Shown: positions 1-9,271, counted from the first letter of the stretch. The stretch: DNA of 64,000 bases from Acidobacteriota bacterium (GCA_019351995.1 JABBOD010000011.1:1-64000), one strand, 5' to 3'. Notes: generated from the letters alone by a model not told the origin. A program made the numbers and translations.

Positions 1-692
1 ACACCATGGCCAGGTGGGCGGTGCGTCTTCGCGAAGTGCGGGCGGTGGGGCCGAGCTGAGTCAAGACTGGCCGCGGACACGTGCACGGCACGCTCGACGA
101 GGAACGGGATCGGATGAGCACCGTCATCGAGCAGGTCCGCGCAGGCGATCTTCTGCTGCGCGAGGAGTCCCTTTCCTTCCAGAAGCGGGGCCGCGGGCTC
201 GGAGATCGCCTTGGAGTTCTCGCGCGCGCTCCGCCACGCATGTGCAGCTTCGCGTCGTAACACACCTGTACGACTTCGACCACGAGCTGGAACGTACCGC
301 CTCACCCGCGTCGGTGTTCCTCCGCGCGCTGCATGTCGATGTTGACACGCGGACTTAGCAGCTCGAGCGCGGACGACCGCTGTCGATGAGCTACGGGTGG
401 AGGTCTTCGACCGGATGTTCAAATCGGCCATGCTCGTGCCATCCGTTGAATAGGCGGCGATGTCCGACTACAGCCAAACCCGCCGCATTGTGACCCAAAG
501 TTCGACCGAGAACATCGACAGACCTGCTCATGGTCCGCGGGTGTATCGGTGCGCGCCAGTTCACCAACGCGGTGGTGCTGATGCGTGTATCCGGAGAAAA
601 CACTCGTGATGCTGCGGCCGCGGTAGACGGTCCTACAGAATCTGTAGGACCGTCGGACGAAGTCGGGGCCTCAACGATCGATCGAACAGCGG
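1..692. other. No supportable gene; degenerate end of an integrated element
   Basis: No reading frame here has a recognisable domain, a convincing start with a ribosome-binding site, or a partner frame that extends beyond about 110 residues. Short stretches look like coding debris in different frames, for example a frame reading LDEERDRM near 95-125 and one reading LRVEVFDRMFKSAM near 390-450, which is what frameshift decay of an old gene would leave. The stretch lies downstream of the integrase, inside the presumed integrated element. I could not identify the parent genes. Confidence 0.5.
626..654. repeat. 29-bp perfect palindrome downstream of the integrase gene
   Basis: Two 14-nt arms (GACGGTCCTACAGA and its exact complement) flank a single central base. 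It lies 39 bp past the integrase stop. As RNA it would form a stable hairpin, so it may terminate integrase transcription, but there is no T-tract on the integrase strand. A protein-binding dyad is the alternative. Confidence 0.6.
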
Positions 693-1898
693 TCACCCAT
701 CGGCACGACCGATCGCATCGTCGAGGATCACCGCGGTGACCGGGTCGACTTGTTCCGGGGTGACCACGTAGTTGGCGCGGGTGACGGCTTCGCTGGAGTG
801 GCCCAGCAGACGGGAGGCGAGGGTGATGCCGCCCGCTTGTTCGACGAGGGTGGCTGCGGTGCGGCGGAAGATGTGGGTGGTGAACTCGTCCACCACGATG
901 TTCGCTTGATGTAACGCGTTCTCGTTGTCGTGAACAAAGCTGCGCAGGAGGCGTTCAAAGTTGCTGACGCTGTACGGCCGGCCCGTGCTGGTGGTGAACA
1001 GATACGCGTCGGGCTCGACCCCGGTGGAGGCCAGTCTTCTCCGGATGGCAGCTGCGGCGAAGCTGGGCAGGGTGACGCGGCGCGTCTGTCGGGCGCGTTT
1101 CGGGGTCGGTTTGCGCCTCATACCGTCCTGCCGGGTGGTGACGAGGGTGGCGGCGATCAGGAGGGTGGGCGCGCTGCCGGTGATCTCGACGTCACTGCGG
1201 CGCAGGGCGAGGATTTCCCCGATCCGGGCGCTGGTGCCGATCATGATGTCCATGCCGTCCTCAAGTTTTCGGGCGTCCGGGCGCGGGCCGTCCGTGGGGG
1301 CTGTGCGCCACGCGTGCATGAGGGCGCGAGCGATACCGATCTGGACGGGAGAAAGGTAGGACTGTCGTTTGGGGCTGGAAGGCAGGCGTTGCACGTCCCG
1401 GATCGGGTTGAAGTCCAGGACGTCCTGGCGCACGGCGGTACCGCAGACCATGCTGAGGGCGGCCCGGGCCTTGCGGGCCGCGGAGATCGACCGGGTGGCA
1501 AGGATACGTTGCAGGATCCGGTCGGCGCGGCCCACGCTCAGCTCGCGGAGCCTGATGGCGCCGCAGGCGGGGACGACGACTGTGCGCACGCTGTCCTGAT
1601 AACCCTCCAAGGTGGACACCTCGACGCGGCCGGAAGTTCGGACCTCCGCGAGCCACACGTCGCAGGCCTCGGCGATGGTGGAGTCAAGGCTCAGGAGCTG
1701 TTCGAATCCGGTGCTCAGCACCGCGGCGCGCCGCTGCAACAGTTCCAGGGCTGCGTCTGGGGTGGCCGCGAGGGTCTTCAGCGGGTGGATGACCCCGGCG
1801 TCGTCGCGGATCCGACTGCGCGCCCGTATACGGCCGTCGGCCAGGGTGGTGAACTGGATAGTGCCGAGTTGTCCGGCCGGGGTCCGAGGCCTAGGCAT
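693..1898 (-). CDS. Tyrosine recombinase / phage-type integrase
   Basis: A 401-residue site-specific recombinase that would catalyse integration and excision of a mobile element. The N-terminal third looks like an arm-binding plus SAM-like core-binding region. The C-terminal catalytic domain shows the expected R...HxxR...H...Y set: Arg in SARIGEILALRR, HxxR in THIFRRTAATL, His in LLGHSSEAV, and a candidate nucleophilic Tyr in ANYVV close to the C-terminus. It starts 8 nt inside the upstream excisionase-like gene, so the two are probably co-translated. It sits just beyond the 3' end of tRNA-Gln, the usual position for a tRNA-targeting integrase, and the frame is intact. The other end of the element is not visible. 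Confidence 0.93.
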   Translation of the reverse strand: MPRPRTPAGQLGTIQFTTLADGRIRARSRIRDDAGVIHPLKTLAATPDAALELLQRRAAVLSTGFEQLLSLDSTIAEACDVWLAEVRTSGRVEVSTLEGYQDSVRTVVVPACGAIRLRELSVGRADRILQRILATRSISAARKARAALSMVCGTAVRQDVLDFNPIRDVQRLPSSPKRQSYLSPVQIGIARALMHAWRTAPTDGPRPDARKLEDGMDIMIGTSARIGEILALRRSDVEITGSAPTLLIAATLVTTRQDGMRRKPTPKRARQTRRVTLPSFAAAAIRRRLASTGVEPDAYLFTTSTGRPYSVSNFERLLRSFVHDNENALHQANIVVDEFTTHIFRRTAATLVEQAGGITLASRLLGHSSEAVTRANYVVTPEQVDPVTAVILDDAIGRADG

Positions 1899-2091
1899 GG
1901 TCGCGCTGCCTACGGAACCACTCCATCACCTCGATCAACTCGTACCGCACATGCCGGCCGATCTTCCGGTACGGAGGTCCGGTGCGGGTCAACCGCCAGT
2001 CCTCCAAGGTCCGTGGCGGGACCTTCAGGAGCCTCGCGAGCTCGTCCTGGGTGAGGATGACCGGAAGAGGCGGTGCTGCTGTGTCGACCAT
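1891..2091 (-). CDS. Excisionase-like helix-turn-helix protein
   Basis: A 66-residue protein of the MerR-like/excisionase HTH class. It contains LTQDELARLLKVPPRTLEDW followed by a wing with GPPYRKIGRHVRY, the typical pattern of phage and plasmid excisionase (AlpA/Xis-like) proteins. The start chosen is the internal ATG at 2091. The longer frame to 2244 would translate through the GGGACA/TTTTGTCCC repeat block, which looks regulatory rather than coding. It lies directly upstream of and overlaps the integrase, so it probably controls recombination direction or int transcription. Confidence 0.8.
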   Translation of the reverse strand: MVDTAAPPLPVILTQDELARLLKVPPRTLEDWRLTRTGPPYRKIGRHVRYELIEVMEWFRRQRDHA

Positions 2092-2183
2092 GCACCTCAG
2101 GTGCGCACCGCGTTCCGGAACGACCCGGTGGTCTTCGGAGGCAGTCGGTATCCGATTCGGCGCGAAGACCGAAGAAGGTCGCT

Positions 2184-2214
2184 GGGACAGGTTTTTTGTC
2201 CCGTATTTTGTCCC
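2184..2214. repeat. Putative integrase arm-type repeats (TTTTGTCCC)
   Basis: Two direct copies of TTTTGTCCC lie at 2194-2202 and 2206-2214, 12 bp apart, with an inverted GGGACA at 2184-2189. They lie between the excisionase start and the tRNA 3' end, where accessory binding sites of tyrosine integrases usually sit. Binding is inferred from position and repetition only. Confidence 0.45.
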
Positions 2215-2246
2215 TGGCCCAACGGCGGTGAAGCGTGACATCAAGG

Positions 2247-2277
2247 AACCCCTGATTTCCGCTTGAAATCAAGGGTT
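2247..2277 (-). terminator. Hairpin just past the 3' end of tRNA-Gln
   Basis: Arms of 13 nt (2247-2259 and 2265-2277, one mismatch) around a 5-nt loop begin 6 bp past the tRNA 3' end. Most likely this is the tRNA terminator. Because it is at the element junction it could also be part of the attachment region. Confidence 0.6.
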
Positions 2278-2282
2278 CAAAG

Positions 2283-2354
2283 CTGGGGTACCTGGACTCG
2301 AACCAAGAACAACTGAACCAGAATCAGCCGTGTTGCCAATTACACCATACCCCA
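2283..2354 (-). tRNA. tRNA-Gln (anticodon CTG)
   Basis: A complete 72-nt cloverleaf can be drawn on the minus strand. The acceptor stem is TGGGGTA with TACCCCA. The anticodon stem GCTGA/TCAGT carries loop TTCTGGT, giving anticodon CTG. The T-arm is CTTGG, loop TTCGAGT, then CCAGG. The discriminator is G. The 3' CCA is not encoded. It is followed downstream by the hairpin at 2247-2277 and the integrase module, so it appears to have served as an integration target. It lies next to gltX; in actinobacteria tRNA-Gln is generally charged by a non-discriminating GluRS and then amidated by GatCAB. Confidence 0.95.
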
Positions 2355-2473
2355 TCGAAAATCCCTGATCAGAGGGCTTTTTCGAAGTTGGAACGAGCGA
2401 GAATCTGCGAGGAGATCCCCGGTCGGGCCGTCGTCCAGCATACGACATCGGGAGCGTCGCCCCGAATCGGACG

Positions 2474-3964
2474 TCAGAGACTCAGGCGGAACCTCTCCAG
2501 GCGCGCCAAGGTGGATTCCTTGTCGAGGATCTGCATGGACTCGAACAGGGGCGGACTGATCCGCCTCCCGCTCAACGCGGTGCGCAGCGGGCCGAAGGCC
2601 ACGCGCGGTTTGAGACCCGCCCCCTCGATGAGAGCACCGCGCAGGGCCGACTCGACGGCCGCGGTCGAAAAGTCCTCAAGCGGCTTGAGGGCAGCCTGTG
2701 CGGCATCCAGAACGAGCTTCGCCTCGTCCACATTCGCCGGCAGCGCGTCGGCCTCGTAGACGATCGCGTCGTCGTCGAGGAAGAAGAACTCCAGCAGGCC
2801 GCGCACCTCGCCGAGCACGGCGATACGCTCCTGCACGAGAGGCGCAGCCTCGCGCAGAATGGCCTTCTCGGTGGGAGTCGGCGGGTCGCTCACCACACCG
2901 GAGAGGTAGGGCAGGATGCGCTCGCCGAAGTCGTCGGCAGCCAGCATCCGGATGTGATCGCCGTTGATCGAGTCGGCCTTCTTCTGGTCGAATGATGCCG
3001 GATTCGGGTTCACGTCGACGATGTCGAAGGCGGCGACGAACTCCTCGCGGGTGAAGATGTCCCGATCCGGTGCGATGCTCCAGCCGAGCAGCGCGAGGTA
3101 GTTGAGCAGGCCCTCCGGGATGAAACCACGGTCGCGATGATGGAAGAGGTTCGATTCCGGATCGCGCTTGGAGAGCTTCTTCGTCCCCTCGCCGCGGACG
3201 AGCGGAAGATGCCCGAAACGCGGCACGAAATCCGTCACGCCGAGCTCGATCAAGGCCAGATAGAGGGCGATCTGACGCGGCGTACTCGACAGCAGGTCCT
3301 CACCGCGGAGCACATGCGTGACACCCATCAGGGCATCATCGACAGGGTTCACGAAGGTGTACAGCGGGGCGCCGTTCGGCCGGACCACGACGAAGTCGGT
3401 GAAGCTCCCCGCCGGGAAGACGATCGGTCCGCGAACCAGATCGTCGAAGCCCAAATCGGCGTCGGGGACACGCAGGCGCATGGCCGGCTCGCGACCTTCG
3501 GCGCGGTACGCGGCGCGCTGCTGGGCCGTCAGCTCGCGCTCGAAGTTGTCGTACCCCTGCTTCGGATCGCGACCGTTCGCGACGTTCCGCGCCTCCATCT
3601 CGTCCGGGGTGACATAGCTCTCGTAGAGCAGTCCGGCATCCACCATGCGGGCGATCAGGTCCCGGTAGATCTGGGTGCGCTGCGACTGCCGGTACGGCTC
3701 GTTCGGGCCGCCCTTGTCGACGCCCTCGTCCCAGTCGAGTCCGAGCCAGCCGAGAGCGTCGAGCAGCTGCAGATAGCTTTCTTCGCTGTCCCGCGCGGCG
3801 TCGGTGTCTTCGATGCGGAAGATCATCTTGCCGCCCGTGTGCCGGGCGTACGCCCAGTTGAACATGGCGGTCCGCACCAACCCGACGTGGGGCGTGCCGG
3901 TCGGGGACGGGCAGAAACGAACGCGGACATCGGTGCCGGTGGCGGTGCTGAAGGGGATGGACAT
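2474..3964 (-). CDS. gltX: Glutamyl-tRNA synthetase
   Basis: Class I aminoacyl-tRNA synthetase (496 residues) that loads glutamate on tRNA-Glu and, in organisms without GlnRS, also on tRNA-Gln. The HIGH-type motif is [11 protein letters not shown] near the N-terminus, and the KMSKS-type motif is [10 protein letters not shown] in the middle, followed by the helical anticodon-binding domain. Length matches the bacterial family. The start at 3964 ([10 protein letters not shown]) is preferred over the 16-residue upstream extension because it begins just before the conserved first strand and has a TAGGCT hexamer 8 nt upstream, as in other leaderless-type starts of this window. tRNA-Gln(CTG) lies about 120 bp downstream on the same strand. 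Confidence 0.97.
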   Translation of the reverse strand: MSIPFSTATGTDVRVRFCPSPTGTPHVGLVRTAMFNWAYARHTGGKMIFRIEDTDAARDSEESYLQLLDALGWLGLDWDEGVDKGGPNEPYRQSQRTQIYRDLIARMVDAGLLYESYVTPDEMEARNVANGRDPKQGYDNFERELTAQQRAAYRAEGREPAMRLRVPDADLGFDDLVRGPIVFPAGSFTDFVVVRPNGAPLYTFVNPVDDALMGVTHVLRGEDLLSSTPRQIALYLALIELGVTDFVPRFGHLPLVRGEGTKKLSKRDPESNLFHHRDRGFIPEGLLNYLALLGWSIAPDRDIFTREEFVAAFDIVDVNPNPASFDQKKADSINGDHIRMLAADDFGERILPYLSGVVSDPPTPTEKAILREAAPLVQERIAVLGEVRGLLEFFFLDDDAIVYEADALPANVDEAKLVLDAAQAALKPLEDFSTAAVESALRGALIEGAGLKPRVAFGPLRTALSGRRISPPLFESMQILDKESTLARLERFRLSL

Positions 3965-3972
3965 CGGTGTCG

Positions 3973-3978
3973 AGCCTA
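3973..3978 (-). promoter_or_regulatory. Leaderless-type -10 of gltX (TAGGCT)
   Basis: TAGGCT lies 8 nt before the ATG at 3964 and no Shine-Dalgarno sequence fits in between. The same TAGGCTCGA string precedes the starts at 6841 and 55470. Confidence 0.55.
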
Positions 3979-3998
3979 CCGGCGCGATGGTCGCCGGT

Positions 3999-4853
3999 TC
4001 AGACCAGCGCAAGCACGGCCGACGCCCCCAGGGCGAGCGCGACGCCGACGATCTGCAGCCAGCTCAGCCGCTCCTTCACAATCACGAACGCGAGGATGAC
4101 GGTGCCAAGCGGGTAGAGGGCGTTGAGCACACCCATCACGGCGAGCTCCCCCAGATGCAGTCCGATCACCAACAGGACGTTGCCGCCGGCGAGAAGTACG
4201 CCGGCGAGGATCGACTGCACCACGGCCGTGCGGTCACGGAACCCGCGGAGCTCCCCCGTGCCTCGGCGCACCCGGTTGACCAGCAGCGCGACCGTGTAGA
4301 TGAGTGAGGCGACGATCAGGTCGATCCAGAGCGGCACGAGCCCCGAGTCACGGGGGGTGCGACCGATCGCGATGATGTAGCCCGCGTAGCCGAGCCCTGC
4401 GATCGAACCGTAGACGATCGCCCGCGGCGTCAGGCGCGCGGCATCGCGCTGGCGCGGAATCGCGAGCAGCACCGCCGCCACGACGACGGCGACCAGCGCC
4501 AGGTACCCGGGCGGTGCGATCCGCTCCCCCAGGGCGATGCCGACGATGGCGGGAACAACGGCGTAGATCATCGCGACACCGGGCGACACAACACTCATCG
4601 GACCGATCGCGAGGCTGGTGAAGAACGCCCAGGTGCCGATCCCGCCCCCGACACCCGCCACGAGTCCCAGAACGACCGCCGAGGTCGACCAGTGCTGCTG
4701 GCTCGAGAGCGTGGCGATGGTCGCGATGATCAGCGCGGCGATCTGGCTGATGAAGCTGACGACCAGAGCGGTGATGCGCCGTGATGCGAGCCCGCCGAAG
4801 AAATCGGAGGCCCCGTAGATGAGCGCGCTGGTCAGCCCGAGAAACGCGATCAT
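3999..4853 (-). CDS. EamA/DMT-family membrane transporter
   Basis: A 284-residue integral membrane protein with about ten hydrophobic segments arranged as two EamA-like repeats, beginning [21 protein letters not shown]. This is the drug/metabolite transporter superfamily; the substrate cannot be inferred. The start at 4853 puts the first residue directly before transmembrane segment 1, whereas the longer frame to 4952 adds a hydrophilic tail with no family precedent. It lies 34 bp upstream of gltX on the same strand and may contribute readthrough, but gltX has its own promoter-like hexamer. Confidence 0.85.
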   Translation of the reverse strand: MIAFLGLTSALIYGASDFFGGLASRRITALVVSFISQIAALIIATIATLSSQQHWSTSAVVLGLVAGVGGGIGTWAFFTSLAIGPMSVVSPGVAMIYAVVPAIVGIALGERIAPPGYLALVAVVVAAVLLAIPRQRDAARLTPRAIVYGSIAGLGYAGYIIAIGRTPRDSGLVPLWIDLIVASLIYTVALLVNRVRRGTGELRGFRDRTAVVQSILAGVLLAGGNVLLVIGLHLGELAVMGVLNALYPLGTVILAFVIVKERLSWLQIVGVALALGASAVLALV

Positions 4854-4974
4854 GCTCCTAGTGAACCGGATGCCGGCGACCACCGGTGACCGGAACCACC
4901 GACTCGAGTCACCGACCCAGGGATCGGCCCCGTCGGCATCCGGGGGCAGCACGGCAACGGTCTCGGGCGAGCCC

Positions 4975-5985
4975 TCAGCGAGGAAGCGAGATCAGGAGCG
5001 CCAACGCCACGATGATCGTCCAACTCAGGGCGCCGGCGAGCAGCGCGCGCGGTCCCGAACGGAGGAGCCGCTCGAGCCGGAGCGACGCGCCGATCGCGAA
5101 CAGCGCTGCCGCCAAGAGGGCCGACTGGATGCCGTCAGCGATCGTGAGGACGGCATCCGGAACCGGGAGGAGAGTGCGGACCAGGACCAACCCGAGAAAG
5201 CCGAGGATGAAGAGGGGCACGATCGGCGGACGAGACGTTGCCACGGCATCACCGGCCGGCATTCGCGCAGCGCGCCGACGCGTCGAGATCGAGGTGATCG
5301 CCACCATGGGCGCGAGCATGAGCACTCGGGTCAGCTTGACCACGATCGCCACCGACAGGGCGGCAGTACCAGCGGTTCCCGCCGTCGCCACGACCTGGCC
5401 GACATCGTGCACGCTGGCCCCCACCCAGTGCCCGAATGTCGCTGTCGAGAGACCCAGCGGCACGGCCAGAGCGGGCAAGATGGCGATCGCCGCCGTGCCG
5501 TACAGCGTGACGAGCGCGGTCGGAGTGCCGGTGTCCCGCGGGTCCGTGCCGCGTGCCGCGCTCATCGCGCCCACCGCACTCACCCCGCAGATCGAGAAGC
5601 CGGCGGCGAGCATCACGGGCTCGTCACCTGGCAATTTGAGCGCGGTCGCGATCCCCCAGGTGATCACGAAGCTGACGCCCACCAGTGCGATGATCTCGAG
5701 CACCGACAGCCATCCGAGATGCGCGATGTCGGTCAGGCTCAGCTTGAGACCCAGCACGACGATCCCGAGGCGAAGCAGACGTCGGGATGCCTGCGCGAGT
5801 CCGGGCTTGAGCACCCCGTCGAGCGCCGCACGCGCGGGCTTCACGGAACCGACAACCACCCCGAGCACGATCGACGCGGTCAACCAGGGCACCACCGGAA
5901 ACAGCGCGTGGATGCCGAACCCCGCCGCCGCTCCGATCGCCGCAACCGTAATCCCCGGCAGCCACCCGAATCGGCGACCGCTCAC
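4975..5985 (-). CDS. YeiH/UPF0324-family putative anion (sulfate) exporter
   Basis: A 336-residue polytopic membrane protein of the conserved YeiH family (Cons_hypoth698), often annotated as a putative sulfate exporter. About ten transmembrane segments are visible. The family-like stretches LGIVVLGLKLSL, GFSICGVSAVGAMS and the glycine-rich SVHDVGQVVATA are present. The start is a GTG at 5985 with no clear ribosome-binding site, so the exact N-terminus is uncertain. It lies 52 bp downstream of the FAH-family gene on the same strand. No sulfur gene is adjacent to support substrate assignment. Confidence 0.85.
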   Translation of the reverse strand: MSGRRFGWLPGITVAAIGAAAGFGIHALFPVVPWLTASIVLGVVVGSVKPARAALDGVLKPGLAQASRRLLRLGIVVLGLKLSLTDIAHLGWLSVLEIIALVGVSFVITWGIATALKLPGDEPVMLAAGFSICGVSAVGAMSAARGTDPRDTGTPTALVTLYGTAAIAILPALAVPLGLSTATFGHWVGASVHDVGQVVATAGTAGTAALSVAIVVKLTRVLMLAPMVAITSISTRRRAARMPAGDAVATSRPPIVPLFILGFLGLVLVRTLLPVPDAVLTIADGIQSALLAAALFAIGASLRLERLLRSGPRALLAGALSWTIIVALALLISLPR

Positions 5986-6037
5986 CGCGCCGACACCGGG
6001 ACTGCACGCACCGCACGCAACCGCACCGCCGCGACGA

Positions 6038-6841
6038 TCACTCCGCGCCGTCTCGGTGACGCGCCGGGTTGCTCAGCGTCCCGATGCCCTCGATGGTGCA
6101 CTCGATGGTCTGCCCGTGCACGAATCCGCCAAGACCCGATGGGGTTCCCGTGAAGATCACATCGCCGGGAAGCATCGTCCAGACGTCGCTCACGTAGGCG
6201 ATCAGTTCGGGAATGCCGTGAATCAGGTCCTTGGTGTTGCCGTGTCGGCGCGGCTCCCCGTCCACCGTGCTCGAGATCTCGAGGTTGCTCGGGTCGAGTT
6301 CGGTCTCGATCCACGGGCCGAGTGGTGCGAAGGTGTCATAGCCCTTGGCCCGCGCCCACTGGCCGTCGGCGAACATCTGGTCCCGAGCCGAGACGTCGTT
6401 TCCGATGGTGTAGCCGAAGATGTAGTCGGCCCACCGCTCGGCCGGCACCTGCTTGGCGATCTTGCCGATGACGATGACCAGCTCGGACTCGTGGGTGATG
6501 CGCCCCTCGACCGGCGGGATCTGGATGAAGTCGCCGGGGCCGACGACCGCCGTGTTCGGTTTCAGGAAGATCAACGGGTTGGCGGGGGCATCGACATTCG
6601 CGGCCATGTCCTTGGCGTGCTCGGCGTAGTTGAGGCCCACGCAGACCACCTTCGAACGCGGGATGACGGGTGCGAGCAACTTCGCGCTCGCGAGGGGAAC
6701 GCGCTCCCCCGTCGGCTGGTATCCGGCGAACATCGGATCTCCGGCGAGAACGACGAGCTGCTGCTCGCCCGTCTCCTCGTCGAGGTCGACGATGGCGAAC
6801 CGGGGGTCGTCACCTGGCGTGCTGAACCGGGCTACCTTCAC
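6038..6841 (-). CDS. Fumarylacetoacetate hydrolase family protein
   Basis: A 267-residue FAH-superfamily enzyme. These use a divalent metal for C-C bond hydrolysis, decarboxylation or isomerisation of beta-keto or enol acids. The metal-binding HESELVIVIGK stretch and the conserved GYTIGNDVSARD and FTGTPSGLG motifs are present. Length fits the short FAH class (2-hydroxyhepta-2,4-dienedioate isomerase / acylpyruvase types) rather than true tyrosine-pathway FAH. The start is a GTG at 6841 with TAGGCT exactly 7 nt upstream. It lies 46 bp downstream of ilvE but probably has its own promoter. The substrate is unknown; it may be oxaloacetate or acylpyruvate metabolite repair. Confidence 0.9.
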   Translation of the reverse strand: MKVARFSTPGDDPRFAIVDLDEETGEQQLVVLAGDPMFAGYQPTGERVPLASAKLLAPVIPRSKVVCVGLNYAEHAKDMAANVDAPANPLIFLKPNTAVVGPGDFIQIPPVEGRITHESELVIVIGKIAKQVPAERWADYIFGYTIGNDVSARDQMFADGQWARAKGYDTFAPLGPWIETELDPSNLEISSTVDGEPRRHGNTKDLIHGIPELIAYVSDVWTMLPGDVIFTGTPSGLGGFVHGQTIECTIEGIGTLSNPARHRDGAE

Positions 6842-6848
6842 AGCTTCG

Positions 6849-6854
6849 AGCCTA
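6849..6854 (-). promoter_or_regulatory. Leaderless-type -10 of the FAH-family gene (TAGGCT)
   Basis: TAGGCT, 7 nt (CGAAGCT) before the GTG start at 6841. Confidence 0.55.
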
Positions 6855-6887
6855 GTCGGGCTTGATCGTGCCGTCGCGCCGCGGACC

Positions 6888-8012
6888 TCAGGCGTCGAGC
6901 CGAGTCAACCAGCCGTGACGGTCCTCGATGCGGCCGTACTGGATGCCGGTGAGCTCATCGCGCAGAGACAACGCAACGCGGTCCGAGGCGTCGATCTCGG
7001 GCATCCAGATGCCGAACTCTGCTGACTTGATCTCCGAGATCGGTGTGATCACCGCGGCCGTGCCACAGGCGAACGCCTCGATGATGTCCCCGGAGTCCAC
7101 ACCCTGCCGCCACTCGTCGATCGTCACGGGACGCTGCTCGACGGTGTAGCCACGGTCGCGCGCGAGTCGAAGCACCGAATCCAGAGTGATTCCCTCGAGG
7201 ATCGAGTCGCTGTCGGGAGTGATGAGCCGCTTGTCTCGGGTGACGAGCACGACGTTCATGCCGCCGAGCTCTTCGAGGTACTTTCCCTCCTGCGCATCGA
7301 GGAACAGCACCTGGGCACAGCCGTTCTCGTACGCCTCCTGCTGGGCGACGAGTGACGCCGCATAGTTGCCACCCGTCTTCGCCGAGCCCATGCCGCCGTG
7401 GCCCGCACGCGTGTATGTCGTCGAGAGCCAGATGGAGACCGGGGCAACGCCTCCCGTGAAGTAGGCCCCCGCGGGGCTGGCGATCACGTAGTAGTTGACC
7501 TTGGCCGCGGGACGCACGCCGAGGAAGGCCTCTTTGGCGAACATGAATGGCCGCAGGTAGAGCGAGGTCTCGGGAGCGGTCGGAACCCAGGCTCCGTCGA
7601 CGGCGATGAGCTGCTTGATCGACTCGAGGAAGTACTCGGTGGGCAGCTCCGGCAGCGCGAGGCGGCGGGCGGAACGCTGCATCCGCGCCGCGTTCTGCTC
7701 GGGCCGGAAGGTCCAGATCGAGCCATCGGCGTGTCGGTAGGCCTTCAGCCCCTCGAACACCTCCTGCGCATAATGCAGCACGGCGGCGGCCGGATCCAGC
7801 GCGATCGGTCCGTATGGCTGCACGCGCGGGCGATGCCAGCCACCGCGCTCCGACCAGCAGATGTCGACCATGTGATCGGTGAAGATCTTGCCGAAGCCGA
7901 GCTCTCCGCTGTTCAGGAGCTCCTGGCGCTCCTCATCCGTCTTGGCGGCGTCGTTGCGGATGACCTGCCAGAGCAGGCTCTGGGTGGCCATGGGGAGGAG
8001 GTTGATCGCCAT
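6888..8012 (-). CDS. ilvE: Branched-chain amino acid aminotransferase
   Basis: PLP-dependent class IV aminotransferase (374 residues) carrying out the last step of Val, Leu and Ile synthesis or the first step of their breakdown. It shows the family pattern ALDPAAAVLHYAQEVFEGLKAYR, the Arg-rich QNAARMQRSARRL, the PLP-lysine region MGSAKTGGNYAAS and the late phosphate-binding GTAAVITPI. Length matches BCAT family II. The start ATG at 8012 is preceded by GGAGA. It lies 28 bp downstream of leuB on the same strand, making a leuB-ilvE pair, with the other BCAA genes about 21 kb away at 28.7-33.9 kb. Confidence 0.96.
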   Translation of the reverse strand: MAINLLPMATQSLLWQVIRNDAAKTDEERQELLNSGELGFGKIFTDHMVDICWSERGGWHRPRVQPYGPIALDPAAAVLHYAQEVFEGLKAYRHADGSIWTFRPEQNAARMQRSARRLALPELPTEYFLESIKQLIAVDGAWVPTAPETSLYLRPFMFAKEAFLGVRPAAKVNYYVIASPAGAYFTGGVAPVSIWLSTTYTRAGHGGMGSAKTGGNYAASLVAQQEAYENGCAQVLFLDAQEGKYLEELGGMNVVLVTRDKRLITPDSDSILEGITLDSVLRLARDRGYTVEQRPVTIDEWRQGVDSGDIIEAFACGTAAVITPISEIKSAEFGIWMPEIDASDRVALSLRDELTGIQYGRIEDRHGWLTRLDA

Positions 8013-8040
8013 GCTGTCTCCGATGTCGAGGTCGTGATGT

Positions 8041-9093
8041 CTAGTGTGAACCCAATTGCGCCCGGATCGCCGCGCCGACGGCGCCGGTGGTGCGGGGGGT
8101 CGACCCGCGAGAGGCGAGATCCGCCGTCACCGCCGCCTCGACGCGCCGTGCCGCCTCCGGCATCCCGAGGTGGTCGAGGAGCAGTGCGGTGGACAGGATC
8201 GCGGCGGTGGGGTCAGCCTTCTGCTGCCCGGCGATGTCAGGAGCCGAACCGTGCACGGGCTCGAACATGCTGGGGAACGCGCCATCCGGGTTGATATTGC
8301 CGGAGGCCGCCAGCCCGATGCCGCCGCTGATCGCGCCCGCCAGGTCGGTCAGAATGTCGCCGAAGAGGTTGTCCGTGACGATCACGTCGAATCGTGCGGG
8401 GTCGGTGACGAAGAAGATGGTCGCCGCATCCACGTGCAGGTAGTCCCAGACGACATCCGGATGGCGCGCGGCCTCCGCCTGCACGCTGCGAGCCCACAGT
8501 GAGCCGGAGTGGGTGAGCACGTTGGTCTTGTGCACGAGCGTCAGCCGATTGCGGCGCTTCTCGGCCAGTTCGAAGGCGTACTTGACGACGCGCTGCACAC
8601 CGTATGCGGTGTTGACGCTGACCTCGTTGGCGATCTCCTGCGGGGTCCCGACGCGGATGCTGCCGCCGTTTCCGACGTACGGACCCTCTGTGCCCTCCCG
8701 CACCACCACGAAATCGACAACTCCGGGCGCCGACAGCGGGCTCACCACCCCGGGGAACAGCACCGTCGGCCGCAGGTTGACATAGTGGTCGAACGCGAAG
8801 CGGAGCTTGAGCAGCAGCCCGCGCTCGATGATGCCGCCAGCGAGCTTCGGGTCCCTCGGGTCGCCGCCCACCGCTCCGAGCAGCATGACCTCATGCTTCG
8901 CCAGCGCCGCCAGGTCATCGTCGCTCAGGATCTCGCCGGTCTCGAGGTAGTGCCGCGCCGAGAACGGGTACTCGGTGACGTGCAACGAGACCTCGTCACC
9001 CACCGCCGCCGCGAGCGTCGCCACCGCCTCGGCGATCACTTCTGGGCCGATTCCGTCGCCGGGGATAGTGGCGAGGTCGATGGTGCGTGTCAC
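8041..9093 (-). CDS. leuB: 3-isopropylmalate dehydrogenase
   Basis: NAD-dependent oxidative decarboxylase of leucine synthesis (350 residues). The N-terminal [10 protein letters not shown] motif, the substrate-binding [17 protein letters not shown] region and the signature [22 protein letters not shown]-like block (here [18 protein letters not shown]) are visible. The GTG at 9093 is chosen because AGGAG lies a few bases upstream; the in-frame extension to 9144 adds residues before the conserved first strand. It forms an operon with ilvE. Confidence 0.96.
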   Translation of the reverse strand: MTRTIDLATIPGDGIGPEVIAEAVATLAAAVGDEVSLHVTEYPFSARHYLETGEILSDDDLAALAKHEVMLLGAVGGDPRDPKLAGGIIERGLLLKLRFAFDHYVNLRPTVLFPGVVSPLSAPGVVDFVVVREGTEGPYVGNGGSIRVGTPQEIANEVSVNTAYGVQRVVKYAFELAEKRRNRLTLVHKTNVLTHSGSLWARSVQAEAARHPDVVWDYLHVDAATIFFVTDPARFDVIVTDNLFGDILTDLAGAISGGIGLAASGNINPDGAFPSMFEPVHGSAPDIAGQQKADPTAAILSTALLLDHLGMPEAARRVEAAVTADLASRGSTPRTTGAVGAAIRAQLGSH

Positions 9094-9271
9094 GGGTTTC
9101 TCCTGCGATCTGGGGCCGAAAGCGCCCGTAAATCGAGCTATCAAAGAACTGTCAGGCGGCTCCCAGTCGAGCGCGTTGTGGCGCGGGAATCCGGGATCAC
9201 GGCTTCACAGAAACCCTAGCGCCCCGCCCTCCAGAGCCCGTTCGACCCCCGTTTGGGGGACAGAGCGTGAG

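Noticed and set aside
2092-2244. Longer excisionase-like protein starting at 2244
   Set aside because: The extra 51 residues translate the TTTTGTCCC repeat block and show no family resemblance.
4886-6865. 659-residue plus-strand open frame across the YeiH and FAH genes
   Set aside because: It is antisense to two genes with clear family motifs. Its translation is Arg/Ser/Pro-rich with no domain, as expected of a GC-rich shadow frame.
9094-9144. Longer LeuB start at 9144
   Set aside because: The GTG at 9093 has a good ribosome-binding site and begins just before the conserved [10 protein letters not shown].
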